Assembly: GCF_002085925.2 (NCBI RefSeq)
Contig: NZ_CP053562.1
Span: 1,592,001 to 1,656,000, forward strand
Source: Thioclava electrotropha
GTDB lineage: Bacteria > Pseudomonadota > Alphaproteobacteria > Rhodobacterales > Rhodobacteraceae
Length of the DNA: 64,000 bases
Reading direction: 5' to 3'
The notes below the pieces were generated by a model. That model was not told the origin of the DNA. It searched no databases and saw only the letters and a list, made by a program, of their open reading frames with translations. Below, in pieces: positions 1-7,952 of the stretch. The position numbers were made by a program, and so were the translations under genes. Within the stretch, counting starts at the first letter, position 1, and each line of letters begins with the position of its first letter.

Positions 1-1509
1 GCCCTTGATACAACGGATTATTCCACCGCCTCGGCGCAGCTGATCACGGCCAAGAAAGAGGTCGCGGTGGCCTCGATCCGGCTGTTGGACATGCAGGGCC
101 GGGTGGTGGCGTCGACCAATCGCACGCAGATCGGCACGCCCTTCCCGAATGCGCCCTTCTTCGTCGATGCGACCCGCTCGCGCGGGACGATCTTCTCGCT
201 CAACGAGCCCGAGGCGGGCGGCACCGAGTTCGATTATTCGCGGGCCGTCATCCAGAACAACAAGCCCGTCGGCGTGATCGTCGTCGAGGCGGATCTGTCG
301 AAATTCGAACGCGCCTGGGCCGGGATTTCCGATGCGCTGGCCGTGGTCGACAGCGAAGGCAAGATCATCCTGACGACCGAGCCGCGCTGGCGCGGGGTGA
401 CGATGTCGGAGGCGCTGGCCGCGCGGTCTGCCCCCTCCGCGATCGAACGCGCGCTGCAGGCGACCGCGGACTGGGCCAATGACGCGCCGGACGCCTATCT
501 CAAGGGTCGCGCGGTGATGCGCACCGAGGCGCGCATTCCCTTCCGCGGCTGGAAGATGATCGCCTTCACCAGCTACGACTCCGTGCGTGAGCGGGTGAAT
601 GCGGTGCTCGCGCTCGAGATCATGGGCTTCGCGATCCTGCTGGCGCTGGTCTTCTATGCGCTGTCGCGGCGCGCGCGGCGGCAAAGCCAGGAATTGCGGG
701 CGGAATCGGCGGAGCTGCGCCAGCTCAACACCCGGTTGAGCCGCGAGATCGCCGAGCGCGAGAAGGCGCAGCAGGATCTGGCCGTGGCCGAGCAGACGAT
801 CGCGCAAAGCTCGAAACTCGCGGCTCTGGGCGAGATGTCGGCTGCCGTCAGCCACGAACTGAACCAGCCCCTGGCCGCGATGAAGACCTATCTGGCCGGC
901 GCAAAACTGCTGTTGCAGCGCGCCCGGGTCGAGGAGGCGCTGTCGTCGTTCCAGCGCATCGACGACCTGATCGGGCGGATGGGCGCGATCACGCGGCAGC
1001 TGAAATCCTATGCCCGCAAGGGGGGCGAGGCGTTCGAGCCGGTGGATCTGCGGGTGGCGCTGTCGGAGGCGCTCTCGATGATGGAGCCGCAGCTGAAAAT
1101 TCGCAAATTGCACATTTCGCGCACCATGCCGCGCAGTCCTGTTATGGTCATGGCGGACCGCATCCGGCTGGAGCAGGTGATCATCAACCTGTTGCGAAAT
1201 GCACTCGACGCCACCAAGTCGGTTGAGGAACCTCAAGTGGAGTTGTTGCTTACCTCGGGTGAGACGGCCGTGCTGAGCGTGCGTGATAACGGTCCCGGAA
1301 TTTCGGATCTCGACAAGCTGTTCGAGCCGTTCTGGACCACGAAGAAACCGGGGGAAGGGACGGGGCTGGGCCTCGCGATCTCGTCCTCCATCATCAGTGA
1401 TTTCGGGGGTCGTCTGACCGCCCATAATTCCGAAAGCGGGGGTGCAGTGTTCGAAGTTCAGTTGCCCCTCCTGGCGGACAAGAACAGGGCCATAAAGGCC
1501 GCGGAGTAA
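1..1509 (+). CDS. dctB: C4-dicarboxylate sensor histidine kinase DctB (5' end outside the window)
   Basis: The reading frame is open from base 1, so the true start lies before the window; 502 codons are visible. The visible part holds the end of a periplasmic dCache/PAS-like sensor region, a membrane helix near 600-660 (hydrophobic, then RRARR), a coiled-coil linker, the phospho-acceptor H box (AAVSHELNQPLAAMKTY), an N box (LLRNALDA), a G1 box (DNGPGIS) and the G2 ATP lid (GTGLGLAIS). In the DctB family an external dicarboxylate is sensed and phosphate passes to DctD. The adjoining regulator gene begins 3 bases after the stop, so the two are surely co-transcribed. The substrate is inferred from family resemblance only. 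Confidence 0.88.
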   Translation, partial: ALDTTDYSTASAQLITAKKEVAVASIRLLDMQGRVVASTNRTQIGTPFPNAPFFVDATRSRGTIFSLNEPEAGGTEFDYSRAVIQNNKPVGVIVVEADLSKFERAWAGISDALAVVDSEGKIILTTEPRWRGVTMSEALAARSAPSAIERALQATADWANDAPDAYLKGRAVMRTEARIPFRGWKMIAFTSYDSVRERVNAVLALEIMGFAILLALVFYALSRRARRQSQELRAESAELRQLNTRLSREIAEREKAQQDLAVAEQTIAQSSKLAALGEMSAAVSHELNQPLAAMKTYLAGAKLLLQRARVEEALSSFQRIDDLIGRMGAITRQLKSYARKGGEAFEPVDLRVALSEALSMMEPQLKIRKLHISRTMPRSPVMVMADRIRLEQVIINLLRNALDATKSVEEPQVELLLTSGETAVLSVRDNGPGISDLDKLFEPFWTTKKPGEGTGLGLAISSSIISDFGGRLTAHNSESGGAVFEVQLPLLADKNRAIKAAE

Positions 1510-1512
1510 GAC

Positions 1513-2844
1513 ATGGCAAGACTAATGAAGGTAGCGATCGTCGATGACGAGGAAGATATGCGGCAGTCCGTCAGCCAATGGCTGGCGCTGTCGGGCTTCG
1601 ACGCCGAGACCTATGCCAGCGCCGAAGACGCGCTGAAAGTGATCGGCCCCGATTGGCCGGGCGTGGTGATCACCGACATCCGGATGCCCGGCATGGACGG
1701 GATGGCCTTTCTCAAGCGGCTGATGGGGATCGATAGCGGTCTGCCGGTCATCATGATCACCGGCCACGGCGATGTGCCGATGGCGGTCGAAGCGATGCGC
1801 CTGGGCGCGATGGACTTCATGGAAAAGCCGTTCTCGCCCGACCGGATGACCGAACTGGCCAAGCGCGCCACGCAGGCGCGCCGCACGACGCTCGACAACC
1901 GGGCGCTGCGCCGCGATCTGGCCGAGGGCGAGAAGGTGATGGGCAAGCTGATCGGCACATCCGAGCCGATGGAGCGTCTGCGCGAGGATATTCTCGATCT
2001 GTCCCAGGCGGATGGCCACGTGCTGATCGACGGCGAGACCGGCACCGGCAAGACGCTGGTGGCCCATGCGCTGCACGCGACGGGCCCCCGTGCGGGTAAG
2101 AAATTCGTCGTGGTCAGCTGCGCCGCTCTCACCGAAGAGGCGCTCTCGGCCAAGCTGTTCGGCCCGGTCGAAGAGGGCGGTCTGCCGCTGATGGAAGAAG
2201 CGCGCGGCGGCACGCTGTGCCTCGAGGATGTCGAGGCGCTGAGCCAGTCGCTGCAGGCGCGGCTCTTGCAATTCATCAACGATCAGGGGGCGCCTGCGGA
2301 AACGCGCATCGTGGCGATCTGCAACACGCATGGCGAAGGCAAGACGGTCGAGGACGCGCTGCGCCCCGATCTTTATTACCGCCTCGCCGCGCTGAAGATC
2401 ACTCTGCCGCCGCTGCGTGCGCGCGGCGAGGATATCCTGACGCTGTTCAACCGCATGTCCGAGCAATTCGCCGACGAATATGGCTGCGACGTGCCGGAAG
2501 TCACCGCGCAGGAAGCCGCGCAACTGCTGCAGGCTCCGTGGCCGGGCAATGTGCGCCAGCTGATCAACGTCGCCGAACGCGCGGTGCTGCAATCGCGCCG
2601 TGGCTCGGGCTCGATCGCGTCGCTTCTGATGACCGATGACGAAGAGACGGGGCCGGCGGCGATCACCACCGAGGGCAAGCCGCTCAAGGAGTATGTCGAG
2701 AGCTTCGAGAAGATGCTGATCGACAATACGATGCGGCGCCACAAGGGCTCGATCTCGGCGGTGATGGAAGAGCTGTGCCTGCCGCGCCGGACGCTGAACG
2801 AGAAAATGGCCAAATACGGCCTTGCCCGCGCGGATTACCTTTAA
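1513..2844 (+). CDS. dctD: NtrC/DctD-family response regulator lacking the GAFTGA loop
   Basis: The 443-residue protein has a receiver domain at about 5-120 (acidic DDEED pocket, phosphorylatable Asp in VVITDIRMPGMDG, Lys in MEKPFSP), a central AAA+ domain and a C-terminal Fis-type helix-turn-helix (RRHKGSISAVMEELCLPRR). The Walker A motif GETGTGKT is intact. Walker B reads GGTLCLEDVE, with the usual Asp-Glu order reversed, and the stretch after KLFG that should hold the sigma-54-contacting GAFTGA is replaced by PVEEGGLPLMEEA. Known from the family: without GAFTGA an NtrC-type protein cannot drive sigma-54 RNA polymerase in the classic way; Rhodobacter capsulatus NtrC is a precedent acting with sigma-70. 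The start ATGGCAAGA lies 3 bases after dctB. Confidence 0.88.
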   Translation: MARLMKVAIVDDEEDMRQSVSQWLALSGFDAETYASAEDALKVIGPDWPGVVITDIRMPGMDGMAFLKRLMGIDSGLPVIMITGHGDVPMAVEAMRLGAMDFMEKPFSPDRMTELAKRATQARRTTLDNRALRRDLAEGEKVMGKLIGTSEPMERLREDILDLSQADGHVLIDGETGTGKTLVAHALHATGPRAGKKFVVVSCAALTEEALSAKLFGPVEEGGLPLMEEARGGTLCLEDVEALSQSLQARLLQFINDQGAPAETRIVAICNTHGEGKTVEDALRPDLYYRLAALKITLPPLRARGEDILTLFNRMSEQFADEYGCDVPEVTAQEAAQLLQAPWPGNVRQLINVAERAVLQSRRGSGSIASLLMTDDEETGPAAITTEGKPLKEYVESFEKMLIDNTMRRHKGSISAVMEELCLPRRTLNEKMAKYGLARADYL

Positions 2845-3049
2845 AGTCACGCGCGCCCGCATCTTCGCCTCTAGGTGCGGGGCATGCGGGTGGCCTTCGA
2901 ACAAGACGACGTGAGCGGCGCGTGCCTGAATGGCACCGCGCCGCGGCATTTTCCGGCCTGCGGCGGCAAAACCCCGGAACGGGCCTGCCCAATCGCTGAA
3001 CATCGCGAGAATCCGGGGTGCGATTAACCCTTCCCTTACGAAAATTCGA

Positions 3050-3079
3050 TTGTGTTCCCGTAGGCTGTGCCGCTATGGT
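3050..3079 (+). promoter_or_regulatory. Possible rne promoter
   Basis: A -35-like TTGTGT (3050-3055) and a -10-like TATGGT (3074-3079) are separated by 18 bases in the least GC-rich part of the region. The match is modest. If correct, the leader would be about 360 nt. Confidence 0.3.
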
Positions 3080-3412
3080 CAGAACCAGTCGGTTTCACGC
3101 CATAAGTGTGGACCCACCGAAATTCGCTGATGCCTTGGCCGATCCGGCGCAGATGATGCGCAAGGGGCCCCGGCTCAACCGATTGGCCGAAAGGCCGCAA
3201 GTTTGTCTCCCTCTTCCGCATTTGCCGGGACGGAGGCCGTTAATTGGGCGCCAAGCGGCTAAGCCGATCGCGCCTTGGAAAGAACCGCGATGATGCGTGA
3301 CGGGATATCGCAGATGAGGACGGGCAGGCTCGACGCCACCGCCGTCTGCACGCATGTCCGCAACCTCGCCTCAAGGACAGTTTCAGCCCAAGACAGCGCC
3401 GCGCCCCCGGGC

Positions 3413-3432
3413 AGGTCACAAAGGGCTGACCT
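3413..3432 (+). promoter_or_regulatory. Hairpin next to the rne start codon
   Basis: AGGTCA (3413-3418) pairs with TGACCT (3427-3432), leaving CAAAGGGC in the loop. The only purine-rich ribosome-binding-like stretch near the start codon (AAAGGG) is thus displayed in a loop ending 12 bases before the ATG. It could be a control element for translation or self-cleavage; this is inference. Confidence 0.35.
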
Positions 3433-3443
3433 ATTGGATTTAC

Positions 3444-6410
3444 ATGGCAAAGAAGATGCTTATCGATGCCACCCACGCGGAAGAGACCCGCGTCGTGGTG
3501 GTGGACGGCAACAAGGTTGAAGAATTCGACTTTGAAACCATCAACAAACGGCAGCTCGCCGGAAATATCTATCTCGCGAAAGTAACGCGCGTCGAACCGT
3601 CCCTGCAGGCGGCCTTCGTCGACTACGGCGGAAACCGGCACGGCTTCCTCGCCTTCGCGGAAATCCACCCCGATTACTACCAGATCCCGGTCGCCGACCG
3701 CGAAGCGCTGCTGGAAGAAGAACGCCAGCTCGCCGAAGCCGCGGCTGCGGAAGAGGACAAGCCGAAATCCTCGCGCCGCCGCCGCTCGCGCCGGTCGTCG
3801 AACAAGGCGGAGAAGGCCAAGCAGGACGAAGCGGTGATCAGCTCGGACGAGATCCCGGGCATGGGCGTCGTCGATCCCGAGGCCGAAGGCGAGAGCGCCG
3901 ACGCGTCCAGCGACGAGACCAAAGCCGAAGCGCAGATGGACACCTCCGAGGCCCCGGCCGAGGAAGCGCCCGCTCAGGAGGCTGATGAAAAGCCCGCCGC
4001 TGCGGCTGAGACCGCGTCCGACGAGGATGACAGCGACGATTCCGACGACGATGACGACGACGCGGGCGATGACGCTGCCGAGGCCGATAGCGGCATCGAA
4101 TCCGTCGCCGACGAGGATGTCGAAGAAGAAATCCGTCCGGCCCGCAAGCCGCGTCCGCGCCGCTACAAGATCCAGGAAGTGATCAAGGTGCGCCAGATCA
4201 TGCTGGTGCAGGTCGTCAAGGAAGAGCGCGGCAACAAAGGCGCGGCGCTGACCACCTATCTCTCGCTGGCAGGCCGCTACTGCGTGCTCATGCCCAACAC
4301 CGCGCGCGGTGGTGGCATCAGCCGCAAGATCACCAACGCCGCCGACCGCAAGAAGCTCAAGGAAATCGCAGGCGAGCTGGACGTGCCGAAAGGCGCGGGC
4401 CTGATCGTGCGCACGGCGGGCGCGCAGCGCACCAAGACCGAGATCAAGCGCGATTACGAATACCTGATGCGCCTGTGGGAGCAGATCCGCGACCTGACGA
4501 TGAAATCCGTCGCGCCAGCGCCGATCTACGAGGAAGGCGATCTGATCAAGCGGTCGATCCGCGACCTCTACAACAAGGATATCGACGAGGTTCTCGTCGA
4601 GGGCGAGCGCGGCTACCGCGCGGCCAAGGCGTTCATGAAAATGATCATGCCGAGCCACGCCAAGAACGTGAAGCACTACGCCGAGTCGCTGCCGCTCTTC
4701 GCGCGCCATCAGGTGGAGAGCTACCTCGCATCGATGTTCAACCCGACCGTGCAGCTCAAGTCCGGCGGTTACATCGTGATCGGCGTTACTGAGGCGCTCG
4801 TCGCCATCGACGTGAACTCCGGCCGGGCGACCAAGGAAGGCTCGATCGAGGAAACCGCGCTCAAGACCAACCTGGAGGCCGCCGACGAAGTGGCCCGCCA
4901 GCTGCGCCTGCGCGACCTCGCCGGTCTGATCGTGATCGACTTCATCGACATGGACGAGCGTAAGAACAACAACGCCGTCGAGAAGCGCATGAAGGAACGT
5001 CTCAAGACCGACCGCGCGCGCATCCAGGTCGGCCGCATCTCTGGTTTCGGCCTGCTCGAGATGAGCCGCCAACGCCTGCGTCCGGGCATGATCGAATCCA
5101 CGACGCAGCCCTGCGCCCATTGCCACGGCACCGGCCTGATCCGCTCCGATGACAGCCTCGCGCTGAGCGTCCTGCGCGCGATCGAGGAAGAGGGCACCCG
5201 CAAGCGGACCCGCGAGGTTCTGGTGCGTGCGCCCGTCGCGGTGGCCAACTACCTGATGAACGCCAAGCGCGAGCATGTCGCGGTGATCGAGGCGCGTTAC
5301 GGCATGTCCGTGCGTATCGAAGCCGCGCCGGAACTCGTCTCGCCCGATTTCACCATCGAGAAGTTCAAGACCGCGACGCGCAATGTCGCGGAAGTGGACA
5401 GCCCCGTCGTGTCTGCTTCGGCCAGCCTGATGGCCGAGATCGACGACGCCGAGGACGAGGTGGAGATCGAAGTTGAAGCCGAGGCGGAGGCCGAGGAGCA
5501 GACCCAGAAGGTCGAGACCGACGCCGAGGAACAGCCGAAGAAGAAGCGTCGTCGCCGTCGCCGTCGCCGGAAGTCGAATGGCGAGAACGGGGAGAATAAC
5601 GACTCCGCGGAGAACGGCGATCAGTCGTCGGATGACCAGAACGCCAAGGACCAGTCCACGGGCGATCAGTCCTCGGACGTGACCGAAGGCCAGGAGACGC
5701 CCACCAAGGCCGAACCCGCGCAGGCGGCGGAAGCTCCGGCGGACGAGGCCAAGACCGAGGCGCAAACCGACGCGAAAACCGAGGCTCAGCCCGAGGAAGA
5801 AGCGCCGAAGCCGAAGCGCCGTTCGCGCGCCCGCAAGAAGGTGGAAGAGCCGAAACCCGAAGCCGAGACCGCGGAGGCCCCCACTGAGGGCACCGAAGCC
5901 AAGGCCGAGGAAGAAGCGCCCAAGCCGAAGCGTCGCACGCGGTCGCGCAAGAAGGTGGACCCGGAGGCCGACGCGCAAGCCGCCGTCGAAGGCAGCGCCG
6001 CAGAGGTCAAGGCCGACGCCGCAGAGGCAGCCGAGGAGGCGCCGAAGCCGAAGCGTCGCTCCCGTGCGCGCAAGAAGGTCGAGGAGCCCGTCGCAGCGAC
6101 GTCCGAGACGCCCGAGCCGCCGGAAACCCCGCAGCCCGACGCGCCGACCGAGCCGCAAGAGACGCCGCAGCCCGACGCACCGGTCGAGACGCCCGAGCCC
6201 ACGCCGCAGGAAACCCCTGTCGACGTGCCGCCGGAAGCGCCGCCCGCGCCCGAACCGGAAACTCCGTTCGAGCAGCCGCCGGAAACGCCGCAGCCCGATG
6301 CGCCGGTCGAACTGCCCGGTGGTCCGGCCTTCGCCGAGACCGAGACGGAGGGCGAGACGATGACCGAGGAGGCACCCAAGCCCAAGAAACGGGGCTGGTG
6401 GAGCCGCTGA
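3444..6410 (+). CDS. rne: Ribonuclease E (Rne/Rng family)
   Basis: This 988-residue protein is the single-strand endoribonuclease that starts mRNA decay and rRNA/tRNA processing. The start MAKKMLIDATHAEETRVVVV fits the family. The S1 domain is split by an Asp/Glu/Ala-rich and Arg-rich insert at about residues 90-235, resuming near RGNKGAALTTYLSLAGRY. The DNase-like catalytic part has VAIDVNSGRAT (near 455) and VIDFIDMD (near 498). The zinc-link CAHCHG is near 555. The tail after about 640 is low-complexity and disordered, with three copies of a KPKRR-R/T-R-A/S-RKK basic block and PETPQPDAP repeats, ending in KPKKRGWWSR. This tail should form the degradosome and RNA-binding scaffold. The Shine-Dalgarno sequence is weak and the leader long, suggesting post-transcriptional control. 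Confidence 0.95.
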   Translation: MAKKMLIDATHAEETRVVVVDGNKVEEFDFETINKRQLAGNIYLAKVTRVEPSLQAAFVDYGGNRHGFLAFAEIHPDYYQIPVADREALLEEERQLAEAAAAEEDKPKSSRRRRSRRSSNKAEKAKQDEAVISSDEIPGMGVVDPEAEGESADASSDETKAEAQMDTSEAPAEEAPAQEADEKPAAAAETASDEDDSDDSDDDDDDAGDDAAEADSGIESVADEDVEEEIRPARKPRPRRYKIQEVIKVRQIMLVQVVKEERGNKGAALTTYLSLAGRYCVLMPNTARGGGISRKITNAADRKKLKEIAGELDVPKGAGLIVRTAGAQRTKTEIKRDYEYLMRLWEQIRDLTMKSVAPAPIYEEGDLIKRSIRDLYNKDIDEVLVEGERGYRAAKAFMKMIMPSHAKNVKHYAESLPLFARHQVESYLASMFNPTVQLKSGGYIVIGVTEALVAIDVNSGRATKEGSIEETALKTNLEAADEVARQLRLRDLAGLIVIDFIDMDERKNNNAVEKRMKERLKTDRARIQVGRISGFGLLEMSRQRLRPGMIESTTQPCAHCHGTGLIRSDDSLALSVLRAIEEEGTRKRTREVLVRAPVAVANYLMNAKREHVAVIEARYGMSVRIEAAPELVSPDFTIEKFKTATRNVAEVDSPVVSASASLMAEIDDAEDEVEIEVEAEAEAEEQTQKVETDAEEQPKKKRRRRRRRRKSNGENGENNDSAENGDQSSDDQNAKDQSTGDQSSDVTEGQETPTKAEPAQAAEAPADEAKTEAQTDAKTEAQPEEEAPKPKRRSRARKKVEEPKPEAETAEAPTEGTEAKAEEEAPKPKRRTRSRKKVDPEADAQAAVEGSAAEVKADAAEAAEEAPKPKRRSRARKKVEEPVAATSETPEPPETPQPDAPTEPQETPQPDAPVETPEPTPQETPVDVPPEAPPAPEPETPFEQPPETPQPDAPVELPGGPAFAETETEGETMTEEAPKPKKRGWWSR

Positions 6411-6430
6411 GGCACCCTCAGATTTGAGAA

Positions 6431-6458
6431 AGGCCGGGCAGAGCGCCCGGCCTTTTTC
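6431..6458 (+). terminator. Rho-independent terminator of rne
   Basis: AGGCCGGGC (6431-6439) pairs with GCCCGGCCT (6445-6453), and a T-run follows. It lies 20 bases after the rne stop and may also serve the convergent ribH. Confidence 0.9.
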
Positions 6459-6482
6459 GTTTTCCTCTTTGGTTTTCCGCGC

Positions 6483-6917
6483 TCAGGCGGCCAGTTCCTG
6501 TGCATGGCGGGTCAGTTGCAGAGCCGCCCGCGCCGCCTCGCGGCCCTTCTCGACGAAATGGCTGCCAAAGATCGCCCTGTGGTGATCGGTCTCCTGGAAC
6601 TGATGCGGGGTCAGCGAGACCGACAGCACGGGCACGCCCGTCTCCAGCCCCACCTGCATCAGGCCATTCACCACGGCCTGCGCCACGAAATCATGCCGGT
6701 AGATTCCGCCATCGACGACCAGCGCCGCCGCTGCAATGGCGCCGTAGCGGCCCGTGCGAGCCAGTTGCTGCGCCTTCATCGGCAACTCGAACGCGCCGGG
6801 CACGTCGAAGACATCGACCTGCGCCTCCGGGATCTCTTCGAGAAACCCCTCGAGCGCACGGTCGACGATATCGGCGTGCCAATTGGCCTTGATAAAAGCG
6901 TAACGGGTGTGTGTCAT
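6483..6917 (-). CDS. ribH: 6,7-dimethyl-8-ribityllumazine synthase, type II
   Basis: The 144-residue enzyme joins 5-amino-6-ribitylaminouracil and a four-carbon phosphate to make the direct precursor of riboflavin. The motif DVPGAFELP and the block SVSLTPHQFQETDHH match the type II (RibH2) lumazine synthases of Brucella and Mesorhizobium rather than the commoner type I enzymes. The chosen ATG (6917) is preceded by AAGGAGAT; a longer upstream reading would run through the FMN riboswitch and is rejected. It stands alone, without other rib genes, under its own flavin switch, which suggests it is a second, FMN-tuned copy; that needs the rest of the genome to confirm. Confidence 0.93.
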   Translation of the reverse strand: MTHTRYAFIKANWHADIVDRALEGFLEEIPEAQVDVFDVPGAFELPMKAQQLARTGRYGAIAAAALVVDGGIYRHDFVAQAVVNGLMQVGLETGVPVLSVSLTPHQFQETDHHRAIFGSHFVEKGREAARAALQLTRHAQELAA

Positions 6918-7002
6918 CGTAATCTCCTTGCATAGCGACACGTCACCCAAGGCGATCACATGCAGTCCGCGCCCACGCGCCAAGGCACGGGGTCGGCTGC
7001 AT

Positions 7003-7143
7003 ATTCTCTTCCATCCGGACTGTAACCGTCGGCTCAGGCCTCGCACCTGATCTGCTGACCCTCGCACGACGGCGAGGCGCTCGCGGGCTCGCGGATTTCG
7101 CCGCATACCGCCGGTGGGGAATTTCGCCCCGCCCTGAGAATGG
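7003..7143 (-). ncRNA. FMN riboswitch (RFN element)
   Basis: Read on the minus strand, the leader shows the conserved RFN segments in order: TTCTCAGGGCGGGGCGAAAT, CCCCACCGGCGGT, AGCCCGCGAGCG, GGTCAGCAGATC, AGCCGACGGTTACAGTCC and GGATGGAAGAGA. It lies 85 bases before ribH. Downstream, the segments near 6960 and 7000 (ATGCAG/CTGCAT on the minus strand) can pair into an expression-platform hairpin without a U-run, so control may act on translation. Confidence 0.95.
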
Positions 7144-7181
7144 CCGGAGATTGGCACGCGCTTTTGCGCTCGGCAAGGGGC

Positions 7182-7631
7182 TTAGTTGCCGGGCCAGCCA
7201 TACCAGACCATCGCGTGCCCGGTGCGCGGATGCGTGTCGGTCTGCAGGCGCTCCATCCCGTGATGCAGGTAAAACGCCTGCGCGCGGCTGTTGGTCTCGC
7301 TGGTATAGAGGCGGAACCCCTCCGGGAGCGCCGCCTTGGCCTGCGCCATGAGCCTCGAGCCGATCCCATGCCCGATCCAGTCGGGATGGACGAAAAGCTC
7401 GGCCAGGATCGCCTCGCGCGGTTTCAATGCGAGAAACGCCATGATCCGCCCCTGATCCTCGGCGAGGGTCACCTGCCAGCCAGCAGTCATTTCCTCGTCC
7501 ACGCGGGCGCGCAGGGCGGTGCGGCTGGGCATCACCGGTGGGCCGACACCGGGCAGGCTCGCGCTGAGATGCCAGAGATCGGCAATCGCGTCGCGATCCG
7601 CGTCATGGGCCGGGCGTAGCGTGACGGTCAT
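7182..7631 (-). CDS. GNAT-family N-acetyltransferase
   Basis: The 149-residue protein has the GNAT fold signatures: an N-terminal TLRPAHDADRDAIADLW strand-helix, motif A at LFVHPDWIGHGIGSRLMAQA (the acetyl-CoA loop is a variant of Q/R-x-x-G-x-G/A) and a C-terminal NSRAQAFYLHHGM segment. The substrate is unknown. The start at 7631 shares one base with the stop of the tusA-like gene (TGATG), indicating translational coupling. The longer open frame upstream runs through the tusA-like gene and is not used. Confidence 0.85.
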   Translation of the reverse strand: MTVTLRPAHDADRDAIADLWHLSASLPGVGPPVMPSRTALRARVDEEMTAGWQVTLAEDQGRIMAFLALKPREAILAELFVHPDWIGHGIGSRLMAQAKAALPEGFRLYTSETNSRAQAFYLHHGMERLQTDTHPRTGHAMVWYGWPGN

Positions 7632-7858
7632 CAGCTCTTGCGCACCAGATAGACTTTCACGCCTTCCCAATCCTCGGCCTCGACCAGTTCGTGCCCGGTT
7701 TGCGCGCAGAAATGCGGCACGTCGATCCAGCTCGCCCCGTCGGTCGCGACCAGTTGAACCAGTGCGCCGGGGGCGGCCGACTCGAGCGCTTTGCGCAGGC
7801 GCAGAACGGGCAGGGGGCAGAGCAGCCCCTTCGCGTCGATTTCGATATCGGGCGTCAT
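7631..7858 (-). CDS. TusA-like sulfurtransferase
   Basis: The 75-residue protein carries the SirA/TusA signature GLLCPLPVLRLRKAL with the single sulfur-carrying Cys and the CPxP motif. TusA-family proteins relay persulfide sulfur to tRNA thiolation, molybdopterin or sulfur-oxidation pathways; which route applies here is not shown by the sequence. It is the first gene of a two-gene unit with the acetyltransferase and is divergent from ccdA. Confidence 0.85.
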   Translation of the reverse strand: MTPDIEIDAKGLLCPLPVLRLRKALESAAPGALVQLVATDGASWIDVPHFCAQTGHELVEAEDWEGVKVYLVRKS

Positions 7859-7952
7859 GGCGGAGGTTCTCGCGCGCCCGCGCTGATTTGTCCACGCTGT
7901 TGTTATCTCACGACCCGGTGACCGCGCGCGAGGAATGGGGTAGAGGAGGAAC

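Larger units (their letters stand above)
2845..3443 (+). other. 599-base intergenic region: long leader of rne
   Basis: No convincing gene is present here; the short open frames in it do not resemble proteins. The region is AT-richer around 3020-3060 and carries a possible promoter at 3050-3079 and a hairpin just before the rne start. I see no clear terminator for dctD. The most likely content is the promoter and a long untranslated leader of rne, a place where RNase E genes of other bacteria are autoregulated. Confidence 0.5.

Noticed and set aside
3240..6158. 972-residue open frame on the minus strand opposite rne
   Set aside because: Its composition (Leu/Gly/Arg/His repeats) is the mirror of the biased rne codons; it has no recognisable domain and no ribosome site.
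7632..7895. Longer GNAT protein starting upstream of 7631
   Set aside because: The extra residues are the tusA-like gene read in another frame; MTVTLRPAHD is the proper GNAT start.
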